64,000 bases of DNA from Halopseudomonas formosensis (GTDB taxonomy: Bacteria; Pseudomonadota; Gammaproteobacteria; Pseudomonadales; Pseudomonadaceae): the NCBI RefSeq assembly GCF_900115905.1, contig NZ_FOYD01000008.1, positions 1-64,000 of the forward strand, written 5' to 3'. Every line of letters starts with the position of its first letter. Position 1 is the first letter of the stretch. Made by a program: the position numbers and the translations under genes. The notes under the pieces are model-generated. The model searched no databases, was not told where the DNA came from, and was given only the letters and a program-made list of their open reading frames with translations. Shown here piece by piece: positions 29,073 to 36,300 of the stretch.

Positions 29073-30725
29073 ATGTCAGTCGAAGCGCAGTTCCGTACGC
29101 ATGAAGTCCATAACCAGCCTGAGCCCATGCCCGGCTACAACCTCTGGCGCAGTGATCTGCCATTGCAACAGGCAATTGCCCGGCACGGTGCCGAGTGGGC
29201 GGCGGACAACCTGGATGCCATGGGCCAGCAGGTCGGGCATGAGCTGATGGAGGCCGGCGAACTGGCCAACCGGCACAGGCCCGAGCTGCACAGTTTCGAC
29301 CGTTATGGTCGGCGCATCGATGAAGTCGAGTTTCACCCGGCCTATCACCAGTTGATGGCCGCGGCCATGGCCAACCAGATGCACAGCTTCGCCTGGAACA
29401 ACGCCGAGCGTCCCGGAGCCCACGTGGCCCGGGCCGGACTGATGTATCTCTACGGCCAGGCGGATGCCGGCACCTGCTGCCCGCTGACCATGACCTACGC
29501 CTCCATTCCCGCGTTGCGCCACAGCCCTGAACTGGCCGCACAGTGGGTCCCGCGTCTGCTGTCCTCCGACTATGATCCGCGCACCCTGCCTGCCGAGCAG
29601 AAGCGTGCTTGCACCATTGGCATGGGCATGACGGAAAAGCAGGGGGGCTCTGACGTGCGCAGCAATACCACCCAGGCACTGCAGCAGCCCGACGGCAGCT
29701 ACCGGCTGATCGGCCACAAATTCTTCTTCTCCGCCCCCATGTGCGACGCCCATCTGGTGCTGGCGCAGACCGGGCAGGGCATCGGCTGCTTCCTGCTGCC
29801 CCGGGTACTGCCCGATGGCAGCCTGAACGCGGTGCGGATCCAGCGCCTCAAGGACAAGCTGGGCGACTGGAGCAACGCCTCCTCCGAAGTGGAGTTTCTC
29901 GGCGCTACCGCCTGGCTGGTAGGGCAGGAAGGGCGGGGCGTGGCCACCATTCTGGAAATGGTGGCGCTGACCCGACTGGACTGCATGATAGGCTCGGCGA
30001 GCATGATGCGGCAGGCGCTTACCCAGGCGTTGAACCATGTGCGCCAGCGCGCGGCCTTCGGCCGCCTGCTGATCGACCAGCCGCTGATGCGTAACGTGCT
30101 GGCCGATCTGGCGCTGGAGAACGAGGCTGCGGTGGCACTGACCATGCGCGTTGCCGCAGCGGTGGATGCCTCGCCGCGGGACGAGCAGGAAGCCGCCTTT
30201 GCGCGCATCACCACCGCCATCGGCAAGTATCTGATCTGCAAGCGCGGCCCGCTGGTGGCCAACGAGGCGCAGGAATGCCTCGGCGGTCTGGGCTATGTGG
30301 AGGAAAATATCCTGCCGCGCCTGTACCGCCAGGCGCCGCTGAACTCCATCTGGGAAGGCAGCGGGAACGTGCAGTGCCTGGACGTGCTGCGTGCCCTGCG
30401 CCGGGAGCCGGAGACCCTGGATGCCCTGTTTGCCGAACTGACCGCAGCCAGAGGCTTGAACAGCGATTATGACCGCCAGCTTGACTGGCTGGCGCAGGGC
30501 TTTGCTGATCCGAACGAGTTGGAAATGCGTTCCCGGTTGCTGGTCGAGCGCACCGGCATGGCCCTTCAGGCCTCCCTGCTGCTGCGCTCGAACCAGCCCG
30601 AGATTGGTGACGCATTCTGCCGCGCCCGACTGGGCGCCGAGCGCGGCTTTGCGCTGGGCTGTCTGCAGCCCGGAGATCCGGTGGATCTGCTGATAGGCAG
30701 GGCCATGCCGCAGTGGGGCGGCTGA
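29073..30725 (+). CDS. AidB-like acyl-CoA dehydrogenase family protein
   Basis: A 550-residue flavoprotein of the acyl-CoA dehydrogenase superfamily, AidB branch. The diagnostic opening HEVHNQPEPMPGYNLW, the MGMTEKQGGSDVRSNTT block near residue 190 and the NSIWEGSGNVQCLDVLR block near residue 430 closely follow E. coli AidB from the adaptive response to DNA alkylation. AidB binds FAD and DNA; isovaleryl-CoA dehydrogenase activity is weak. The start at 29073 has GGAGGA 8 bases upstream. No ada or alkA gene lies nearby, so a link to alkylation is unproven here. This is the last clear core gene before the island. Confidence 0.9.
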   Translation: MSVEAQFRTHEVHNQPEPMPGYNLWRSDLPLQQAIARHGAEWAADNLDAMGQQVGHELMEAGELANRHRPELHSFDRYGRRIDEVEFHPAYHQLMAAAMANQMHSFAWNNAERPGAHVARAGLMYLYGQADAGTCCPLTMTYASIPALRHSPELAAQWVPRLLSSDYDPRTLPAEQKRACTIGMGMTEKQGGSDVRSNTTQALQQPDGSYRLIGHKFFFSAPMCDAHLVLAQTGQGIGCFLLPRVLPDGSLNAVRIQRLKDKLGDWSNASSEVEFLGATAWLVGQEGRGVATILEMVALTRLDCMIGSASMMRQALTQALNHVRQRAAFGRLLIDQPLMRNVLADLALENEAAVALTMRVAAAVDASPRDEQEAAFARITTAIGKYLICKRGPLVANEAQECLGGLGYVEENILPRLYRQAPLNSIWEGSGNVQCLDVLRALRREPETLDALFAELTAARGLNSDYDRQLDWLAQGFADPNELEMRSRLLVERTGMALQASLLLRSNQPEIGDAFCRARLGAERGFALGCLQPGDPVDLLIGRAMPQWGG

Positions 30726-31150
30726 TTGGGGAGAGCGGAACACAAAAAAAACCTACCGCGAACGGATGGGATTTGTGTGTTTGGTGGTGGGGCGGCAGCC
30801 CGCGCCAAACGACCGTTGAAAGTACGCGATACCGGCGTTCCGGCAAGTTGATAAGTCCTGCTGGCTGCTGCGAAAAGCGGGGGTTGACAGGCCAGAGGCA
30901 GCGGACGATCAAGCGGTTTTTCCCGTGGATCGGTCACCGATATGGCCGTTCAAATTCGTATGCTTCTCTGGTCCGGTTCGATTCCGGAATCGGGAATTGA
31001 ACCCGCGTCCGTCCCCCCGACCAAGAGCACACCCATTCACACCCATTCCGGGGTAAGGCAGCCCGGGGTGCGGGGAATCGCACCTTCTATCGCCGCATTA
31101 TATGCGGTGAATAACTTGCGCATGCGGAGAATGAAGCCCATAATCTCCGC
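30726..31150. other. Gap of 425 bp at the left edge of the island
   Basis: No supported gene. The segment carries the most diverged copy of the att-like repeat, including core site A, then two tandem ACACCCATT motifs, then the four-site operator of the Fic gene. It marks the switch from core genes to accessory DNA. Confidence 0.6.
30815..31011. repeat. Att-like repeat copy A with inverted 11-7-11 core
   Basis: This diverged copy shares short blocks with copies B and C: TTGAAAGTACGC near its start, CTGCTGGCTGCTGCGAA in the middle, and GAACCCGCGTCCG at the end. Its core is GGTTCGATTCC at 30975-30985 and GGAATTGAACC at 30993-31003, separated by 7 bases. That is the layout of a tyrosine-recombinase crossover site. 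The right arm with flank resembles the T-arm end of a tRNA or tmRNA. Confidence 0.55.
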
Positions 31151-31152
31151 AT
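31093..31152. promoter_or_regulatory. Four-copy ATGCGG operator in front of the Fic gene
   Basis: Four ATGCGG half-sites precede and touch the fic start: CCGCAT at 31093-31098, ATGCGG at 31102-31107, ATGCGG at 31122-31127, and CCGCAT at 31147-31152, which includes the first bases of the start codon. They form two inverted pairs, each site extending as ATGCGGnGAnTnA. A protein bound here would block initiation. The C-terminal winged-helix-like domain of the Fic protein makes autoregulation plausible. Confidence 0.6.
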
Positions 31153-32272
31153 GAACAGCGGCGATTACAAGTACATCTGGCAGGCCAGTGACTGGCCGGA
31201 CTGGCGCTTCGACCTGGCGGCGCTCGCTGGCCCTATGGCGGATGTGAGTCGTGCTCAAGGGCTCTTGCTGGGGCGTCTGGCCGACGTGGGCATGGCGCTG
31301 CGCGATCAGGCCAGCCTGGCGGCGCTCACCGAAGACGTGGTCAAGACCAGCGAAATCGAGGGCGAGCAGCTCAACGTCGAGTCCGTGCGCTCAAGCATCG
31401 CTCGCCGGCTGGGCGTCGACATCGGGGCGTTGGCTCCAGTCGATCGTCATGTCGAAGGCGTGGTGGAGATGGTGCTCGACGCCACGGTCAACTGCGCGGC
31501 GCCGGTGACCCGCGAGCGGTTGTTCGGCTGGCACGCGGCGCTCTTTCCCACTGGTTACTCCGGCCTCTCCAGGATCAAGGTCGGCAGTTGGCGCGACGAC
31601 GCCAGTGGCCCCATGCAGGTGGTCTCCGGCCCCATCGGTCGCCAGCGCGTGCATTTCGAGACGCCGCCCGCCGATCGACTGGAGACCGAGACAGGTCGTT
31701 TCCTCGAATGGGTCAATGCGGACTCGGGTGAGCCACCGCTCGTCAAGGCGGGGCTTGCCCATCTGTGGTTCGTGACCTTGCACCCGTTCGACGACGGCAA
31801 CGGCCGTATCGCCCGGGCCATCGGCGACCTGCTGTTGGCGCGCGCCGACGGCAGCCCGCAGCGCTTCTACAGCCTGTCGGCGCAGATCCAGCGGGAGCGC
31901 AAGGCCTACTACGATATTCTGGAGCGCACCCAGAAGCGGTCCATGGACGTCACCGAGTGGCTGGCCTGGTTCCTCGATACCCTGCATCGCGCCGTCGATC
32001 AGGCGCAGCACACCCTTGATGCCGTGCTGACCAAGGCACGCTTCTGGCAGCACTGGGCAGCCACACCTTTGAACGAGCGACAGGTGAAATTGCTCAACCG
32101 GCTACTCGATGGCTTTGAAGGCAAGCTTACCAGCAGCAAGTGGGCGGCGATCGCCAAGTGCTCGCCAGACACGGCGCTGCGCGACATCAACGACCTGCTC
32201 GCGCGCGGCGTGCTGCGGAAATCGGATGCAGGCGGGCGCAGCACCAGCTACGAGCTGAACGATCTCCCGTAG
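31151..32272 (+). CDS. Fic-family AMPylase with N-terminal inhibitory motif and C-terminal winged helix
   Basis: A 373-residue cytoplasmic Fic protein. The catalytic motif HPFDDGNGRIAR is complete at 211-222, so nucleotidyl (usually AMP) transfer to a target hydroxyl is expected. An inhibitory-helix motif of the S/T-xxx-E-G/N type, TSEIEG at 66-71, precedes the Fic core, so the protein carries its own brake. The N-terminus resembles DUF4172. The last 70 residues (SSKWAAIAKCSPDTALRDI) look like a winged-helix DNA-binding domain. It lies between att-like repeats A and B, like a cassette cargo gene. Its target is unknown. Confidence 0.88.
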   Translation: MNSGDYKYIWQASDWPDWRFDLAALAGPMADVSRAQGLLLGRLADVGMALRDQASLAALTEDVVKTSEIEGEQLNVESVRSSIARRLGVDIGALAPVDRHVEGVVEMVLDATVNCAAPVTRERLFGWHAALFPTGYSGLSRIKVGSWRDDASGPMQVVSGPIGRQRVHFETPPADRLETETGRFLEWVNADSGEPPLVKAGLAHLWFVTLHPFDDGNGRIARAIGDLLLARADGSPQRFYSLSAQIQRERKAYYDILERTQKRSMDVTEWLAWFLDTLHRAVDQAQHTLDAVLTKARFWQHWAATPLNERQVKLLNRLLDGFEGKLTSSKWAAIAKCSPDTALRDINDLLARGVLRKSDAGGRSTSYELNDLP

Positions 32273-32359
32273 TAACCGCGCGTCTTCTGAATTGACTTGG
32301 CTGGCGGACCGAACAGCGCCTTCATGGACTCCTGCCAACTCATGCGGAAGGAGACCAAG

Positions 32360-32584
32360 ATGGACGTCGTTCACCTCAATCAAAAACAACTGGCCGCCCG
32401 CTGGAGTATCAGCGAAGCCACCCTCGAACGCTGGCGTAGCGTGGGAATTGGGCCGAAACTCCTGGAACTCTGTGGTCGGGTGATGGCACCCCGCACCAAA
32501 CTGCTATTTGAAAGTACGCAATCGAAGCGCTGCGGGCTGCCGCGAACCAGTGCGAACTCCATCGAAAAGCCTGCTGGATTGTAG
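32360..32584 (+). pseudogene. Broken copy of the 70-residue HTH gene
   Basis: The first 40 or so codons are nearly the same as those of the intact gene at 34552 (both read VVHLNQKQLAARW then ERWRS-GIGPK), and the upstream leader from 32311 matches that from 34503. After GRV the two sequences diverge. This frame runs on into repeat B, losing the wing and recognition tail. The AAGGAG ribosome-binding site is retained. It is probably a remnant produced by a deletion that joined the gene to the repeat. Confidence 0.65.
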
Positions 32585-32741
32585 ACCTGCAAGCAGGTTT
32601 TTCAGCCATGCTGGTCGCCGGGAGCGGGCGTCAAACTCGTCTGCGATTGGAGGTCGGTTCAATTCCCAAACCCGGAATCGAACCCGCGTCCGCATGGTGG
32701 TTCAAACGGAGGGCTCGGCGACTGCGTCATTGTCGGCGGCG
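32551..32741. repeat. Att-like repeat copy B, 81% identical to copy C
   Basis: This 190-bp block aligns with 34951-35140 at a constant 2400-bp offset without a single gap; I count about 154 of 190 identical bases. Core arms GGTTCAATTCC (32656-32666) and GGAATCGAACC (32674-32684) are separated by 7 bases. The last 40 bases overlap the 3' end of hipA. Confidence 0.8.
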
Positions 32742-33997
32742 GGGTCGGTGAGCCTCCGAATCGTCAGGGCACAGCGTTGCTCAATCAAAGTATTGATTTG
32801 CTCAACCACGGCATTGCCAGCAAAACGGTGTCCGGGGTCAGACTGGAGCTTGCGCGCCGTCGCCGGCAGTAACTTTGCCAACTCCAGAATGCGCCGTTTG
32901 GCCTGCGCCTTGGTAAACCCTACGCCTTCTGCAAACTGCCCCCAATGCCGCGCCTGGACTTCGCTGAATTTGTACTTGCTGCCGATTTTCATCGCCATCT
33001 TCTGCGTCAGGGTTGGATACACCGCCGTCGAGAGCGTGTCGTAAAACGGTGCCAGAACGGGTGTCTTGCCTGAGTACAGCAGAGAGAAATTCTTGGCGTG
33101 CGCATCATGGTTACCGATCAGCGCATTGAAGATCACGTAATCGAGCAGTCGCAGGACTTGCGGCGCACTGGGACGCGTCGCACTGCGCACCAGATCAAAA
33201 CACTGCACCAGATCCGGGCCACCTTCATTCTGGTATTTCATTTCCGGCACCACGCCCAGTGCCTGGCAAAAGTCCTCTTGATGAAGACGTTGCCGCTGCC
33301 CCTGGGCATCGATCAGTCGGTCGTAGCGCTCAACCAGTAGAAAGGAGCGATCCAATACCTGGTGAATTTTTGACTTTGCCGGTTTGAGCTGCATGGCCTC
33401 AGCCAGTGCCATGCAAAATCCTTCGTTGATCACGCTGTCTTTAACAGCGTGGATGGCCGGTTTCAGGATGTGCGAGCTAGGCGTGCCGTTGAGGGGCAGC
33501 CCGATGCGCGCACCATCGAAAACCACTGGCAACTTGTCTTGGGCGCCAGCCAAGGACAGCCGCAAGCCGTCTTTGCCTGCCAGCATAGGTCGATGCGGCA
33601 ATTCATCCAGGATGGCAACGACTTCGTCGTCGCTCAGCCATTGAACGTCATCGCTGCGTGTTGGCACAGGCAAAGCCTGGCCGGGCTCGAGGAAGGTCAC
33701 GGCCCCGGCGCATTCGCCGCCGATGTGGTCCAGCAGCGCAAAGTCGTTTTGGCCAGACACCTGGAACTGCTGCGCAATCAGGCGGCGCATTTGCCCTTCA
33801 GGTAGAAGACCCGCAAAGAAGGGACGCGTTTTGCGATCGTCGAACGGCTCTGCTTGCAGGGGGAGTGAGGCGGACAAGGCAACGGCGTCTTTGTGTGACA
33901 GCCAACCGGGGGCGTAGCAAAAATTTAGCCGCCCATCGACCAGCGCCAGCGTGCCGACACGATCTGCGAATAGCCAGACTTCCAGCTCATGCGCCAT
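32702..33997 (-). CDS. hipA: HipA-family serine/threonine kinase toxin
   Basis: A 431-residue HipA-like toxin, which in studied systems phosphorylates aminoacyl-tRNA synthetases or other translation factors and induces dormancy. The N-terminal HipA domain begins ELEVWLFADRVG. The kinase part contains the phosphate-binding SHILKP segment near residue 175 and the catalytic loop GNHDAHAKNFSLL near residue 295, with the APFYDTLST metal-binding Asp after it. The catalytic residues look intact. ATG 33997 is favoured, with GAGGG upstream inside hipB; an ATG at 34021 is also in frame. It overlaps hipB by 11 bases. Its 3' end is part of repeat B. Confidence 0.92.
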   Translation of the reverse strand: MAHELEVWLFADRVGTLALVDGRLNFCYAPGWLSHKDAVALSASLPLQAEPFDDRKTRPFFAGLLPEGQMRRLIAQQFQVSGQNDFALLDHIGGECAGAVTFLEPGQALPVPTRSDDVQWLSDDEVVAILDELPHRPMLAGKDGLRLSLAGAQDKLPVVFDGARIGLPLNGTPSSHILKPAIHAVKDSVINEGFCMALAEAMQLKPAKSKIHQVLDRSFLLVERYDRLIDAQGQRQRLHQEDFCQALGVVPEMKYQNEGGPDLVQCFDLVRSATRPSAPQVLRLLDYVIFNALIGNHDAHAKNFSLLYSGKTPVLAPFYDTLSTAVYPTLTQKMAMKIGSKYKFSEVQARHWGQFAEGVGFTKAQAKRRILELAKLLPATARKLQSDPGHRFAGNAVVEQINTLIEQRCALTIRRLTDPAADNDAVAEPSV

Positions 33998-34247
33998 GGT
34001 CGCCACCCTCACGTTGATCATTGGTCACAGATGATGGCAACCCGCTCAACTGGACTTCTCCACCCAATGCATCAATGACCCGCAGTACGTTTTCCAGTCT
34101 TAAGGTGGGCTTGCCTGCTTCAAGGTCGACAATGAAGCGCACACCCACCCCAGCCGCCAGCGCCAACTGGGGCTGGGTCAGCCCGAGCTGCTTGCGAGCG
34201 GCACGCAGTGCACGCCCTAGTTGTTGAGGAGATCGAATGGATGTCAT
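33987..34247 (-). CDS. hipB: HipB-family antitoxin, XRE helix-turn-helix repressor
   Basis: An 86-residue protein with a Cro/CI-type helix-turn-helix (QLGRALRAARKQLGLTQPQL, then VGVRFIVDLEAGKPTLRLE). It is the usual HipB design that binds HipA and represses the operon. The gene lies directly upstream of hipA and overlaps it, so the pair is co-translated. Three matching palindromes lie in its promoter region, which fits autorepression. The short C-terminal tail (NDQREGGDHGA) may be the degradable segment. Confidence 0.92.
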   Translation of the reverse strand: MTSIRSPQQLGRALRAARKQLGLTQPQLALAAGVGVRFIVDLEAGKPTLRLENVLRVIDALGGEVQLSGLPSSVTNDQREGGDHGA

Positions 34248-34257
34248 GGTTGCTCAG

Positions 34258-34372
34258 TTTCCCGTTCGGGAAATTATCGGGCACAACCGGACTAAGTGCA
34301 AGAGATATTTCCCGATCGGGAATGTTCGGTGTGCTTAGGGCATGATTCGGGCCTTTGCTTCCCGATCGGGAA
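34258..34372. promoter_or_regulatory. Three palindromic hipBA operators
   Basis: Three near-perfect copies of TTCCCGATCGGGAA lie upstream of hipB: 34258-34273 (central TT variant, TTTCCCGTTCGGGAAA), 34308-34323 and 34359-34372. Their centres are about 50 bases apart. Their position and symmetry are what is expected of HipB dimer sites for cooperative repression. Confidence 0.8.
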
Positions 34373-34551
34373 ATAATGAACCGCTCTCAATTCCAAATTG
34401 ACACCCATTTACACCCAATGTGGCGCGGTTTTCAAAACTGCGCCACGAATTCCTCTTTGCGGCGAATGGGGGCTGCGCCACATATCGCTTGGCTCACGCG
34501 CGGAACAGCGCCTTCATGGACTCCTGCCAACTCATTCGGAAGGAGACCAAA

Positions 34552-34764
34552 ATGGAAGTCGTTCACCTCAATCAGAAACAACTGGCCGCGCGCTGGCATC
34601 TCAGCGAGGCCTGCCTTGAGCGCTGGCGCAGCGAAGGCATCGGGCCGAAATTCATGAAGCTGAAGGGGCGCGTGCTGTACAGGCAGGTCGACATCGAAGC
34701 CTACGAGGAGTCGTGCCTGGCGACGTCGACCAAGACCTCAACGGCTCAAGCCAGTGCTGGCTGA
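34552..34764 (+). CDS. Small HTH (MerR/excisionase-like) DNA-binding protein
   Basis: A 70-residue protein with a helix-turn-helix of the HTH_17/excisionase type (LNQKQLAARWHLSEACLERW) and a short wing (GRVLYRQVDIEAYEES). AAGGAG lies 6 bases upstream. The gene and its 50-base leader are duplicated in truncated form at 32311-32478, each time upstream of an att-like repeat. This suggests it belongs to the mobile unit rather than to the toxins. A role as a recombination directionality factor or cassette regulator is possible but unproven. Confidence 0.75.
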   Translation: MEVVHLNQKQLAARWHLSEACLERWRSEGIGPKFMKLKGRVLYRQVDIEAYEESCLATSTKTSTAQASAG

Positions 34765-35185
34765 TGTGTTCGGTTTTGTCGGCAGTTATTGATAAGTGCC
34801 GACGTTTTGCAACATGAAGGGGCTCTCGACGGCCGTAATGGGCCGCATTGAAAGTCTGCAGTCCACAAGCTCGGACTGATCAAGCGGGTTGTTCAAAATC
34901 AACAGCTTACCGTCAGGCCGTGCGGACTATTTCGAACTCCTGCGGGCTGCTGCGAACTCCATCGAAAAGCCTGCTGGATTGTAGACCTGCACACAGGTTT
35001 TCCAACCTTGGTTGTCACCGGAAACGGACATCAAAGCCATCTGCTTTCCAGCGCCAGTTAAATTCCCAAACATGGAATCGAACCCGCGTCCGCATGACGG
35101 TTCAGACCGAGGTTTCGTCGGCTGCGTCATTGTCGGCGGTGAAGTGATTACATTCATAGCCATACGCATTGCGGCGTTGCCGATG
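34765..35185. other. Gap of 421 bp between the HTH gene and mcrC
   Basis: No intact gene. It contains a TTGAAAGT block shared with repeats A and B, then repeat C, whose end encodes on the minus strand ADNDAADETSV-stop. That closely matches the C-terminus of the neighbouring HipA (ADNDAVAEPSV) and marks the remnant of another hipA copy. Confidence 0.6.
34951..35140. repeat. Att-like repeat copy C with a hipA 3'-end remnant
   Basis: This copy aligns base for base with copy B. Core arms AGTTAAATTCC (35056-35066) and GGAATCGAACC (35074-35084) are separated by 7 bases, and GCGTCCGCATG follows. It still carries the last codons of a hipA-like gene although no hipA is attached, so a gene or cassette was lost to its right, where the McrBC block now begins. 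Confidence 0.8.
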
Positions 35186-36298
35186 TCATTCCAGAACCTG
35201 TAAAAGCTGTTCCCGGATTTCCTTTGCCGTCCCTCCCAAATCAACGGTGGCAAATCGAATCTCATGGTTCTGGATCACGACCGCCTCGTTAACCATATCG
35301 CCCACCGAAGGATGAAGGAGCAGACCCGAGGCGTTTTCAGCGAGAAGATCACCATTACCCTCCTGGGACCTCAAATAGGCGTAGATCTGATAGATGTATC
35401 CGCTGCGCAGTGTTTCTTCTCGATACCAGCCTCGTGTCACAACGGAGTTGAACTTCGTGTCAATGACGATACGGCGTCCCGCGTCCGAGTGGTCGAGGAT
35501 GATGTCGGTTCGCATCGAGGGTAGTATTTTGTCTATACCCAGACTCTTGCTTTCAATCTGCCAGCCGATTGTTTTCCCGGCATCGACGCGCCATCCGTTT
35601 TTTGAAAGCACGACATCATAGAAACCGGCGATTCCTTTCTCGTAGAGCTTCCGAATCCAGGTAATTTCTCTATCCGGCAAAGACAATTGCTTTGCGCCTG
35701 CGGCCTCTGTAGGCAGGGCGAGATTGAAGGCCAAATGAGCCGCAGCAACCATAGGCTGATCATCTGCATCGTGCCTCCCGAAGCGGTCGATGGAGACCTC
35801 GCCACGATTCGGACGTTCCCCGGTTACGCCCATGCGTCTCAAGCTTGCCGCCAACGACCGACATCGGTGTGCCAGCGTCCCCTGGGGAACGATTTTGGAA
35901 ATTTCCTCCAGGGCCGTTCGTACATAGCGGTTTCGGGCTGTATCAATGGTCAACTCATGGAATCGGCAAGCAACTTTTCCACGATCAAGTAATCGATGCC
36001 TCTCCGTGTTCAGTAGGTCGATGCGGCCGCGCACACGGCCAAGAACAGCCTCACGCGATTGGTAGCCATAACTCAAGTTGCGCTGGATACGACGCTCGAC
36101 GCGGCGGCAAAGCATTTCTGCGACTAGATTTGGGATGTCATCAGGGTTGTCCTCTACGGCGACCTTTGCCTTTTCGAGATCCCTGAACAAATCGGAAGCA
36201 TACAGCATGAGCAGCCAAAGGTTGCGCACCGGGATGCGGCCGATACGGCCAATCCCTTCATGAGCGTCTGAAATCAAGTTGGCTGCGGCAAGTGTCAC
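35186..36298 (-). CDS. mcrC: McrC-like endonuclease subunit
   Basis: A 370-residue member of the McrBC 5-methylcytosine restriction family. The nuclease core is the PD-(D/E)xK type, with D265 in SMRTDIIL and D280-T-K282 in IVIDTKF, so it should be catalytically competent. McrC is recruited by the McrB motor to cut modified DNA between two recognition sites. It starts 2 bases after mcrB, indicating one operon. Length fits McrC (about 350). The bases cleaved cannot be read from sequence. Confidence 0.9.
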   Translation of the reverse strand: MTLAAANLISDAHEGIGRIGRIPVRNLWLLMLYASDLFRDLEKAKVAVEDNPDDIPNLVAEMLCRRVERRIQRNLSYGYQSREAVLGRVRGRIDLLNTERHRLLDRGKVACRFHELTIDTARNRYVRTALEEISKIVPQGTLAHRCRSLAASLRRMGVTGERPNRGEVSIDRFGRHDADDQPMVAAAHLAFNLALPTEAAGAKQLSLPDREITWIRKLYEKGIAGFYDVVLSKNGWRVDAGKTIGWQIESKSLGIDKILPSMRTDIILDHSDAGRRIVIDTKFNSVVTRGWYREETLRSGYIYQIYAYLRSQEGNGDLLAENASGLLLHPSVGDMVNEAVVIQNHEIRFATVDLGGTAKEIREQLLQVLE

Positions 36299-36300
36299 GA

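Noticed and set aside
32508-33044. Plus-strand 178-codon ORF through repeat B and the hipA 3' end
   Set aside because: It runs antisense to hipA and across a non-coding repeat; the composition is not protein-like.
30815-35140. CRISPR array
   Set aside because: There are only three dispersed, diverged copies more than 1.6 kb apart, with genes between them and no regular spacers or cas genes.
34848-35147. Plus-strand ORF covering repeat C
   Set aside because: It resembles the frame through repeat B only because the DNA repeats; substitutions are not biased to third positions.
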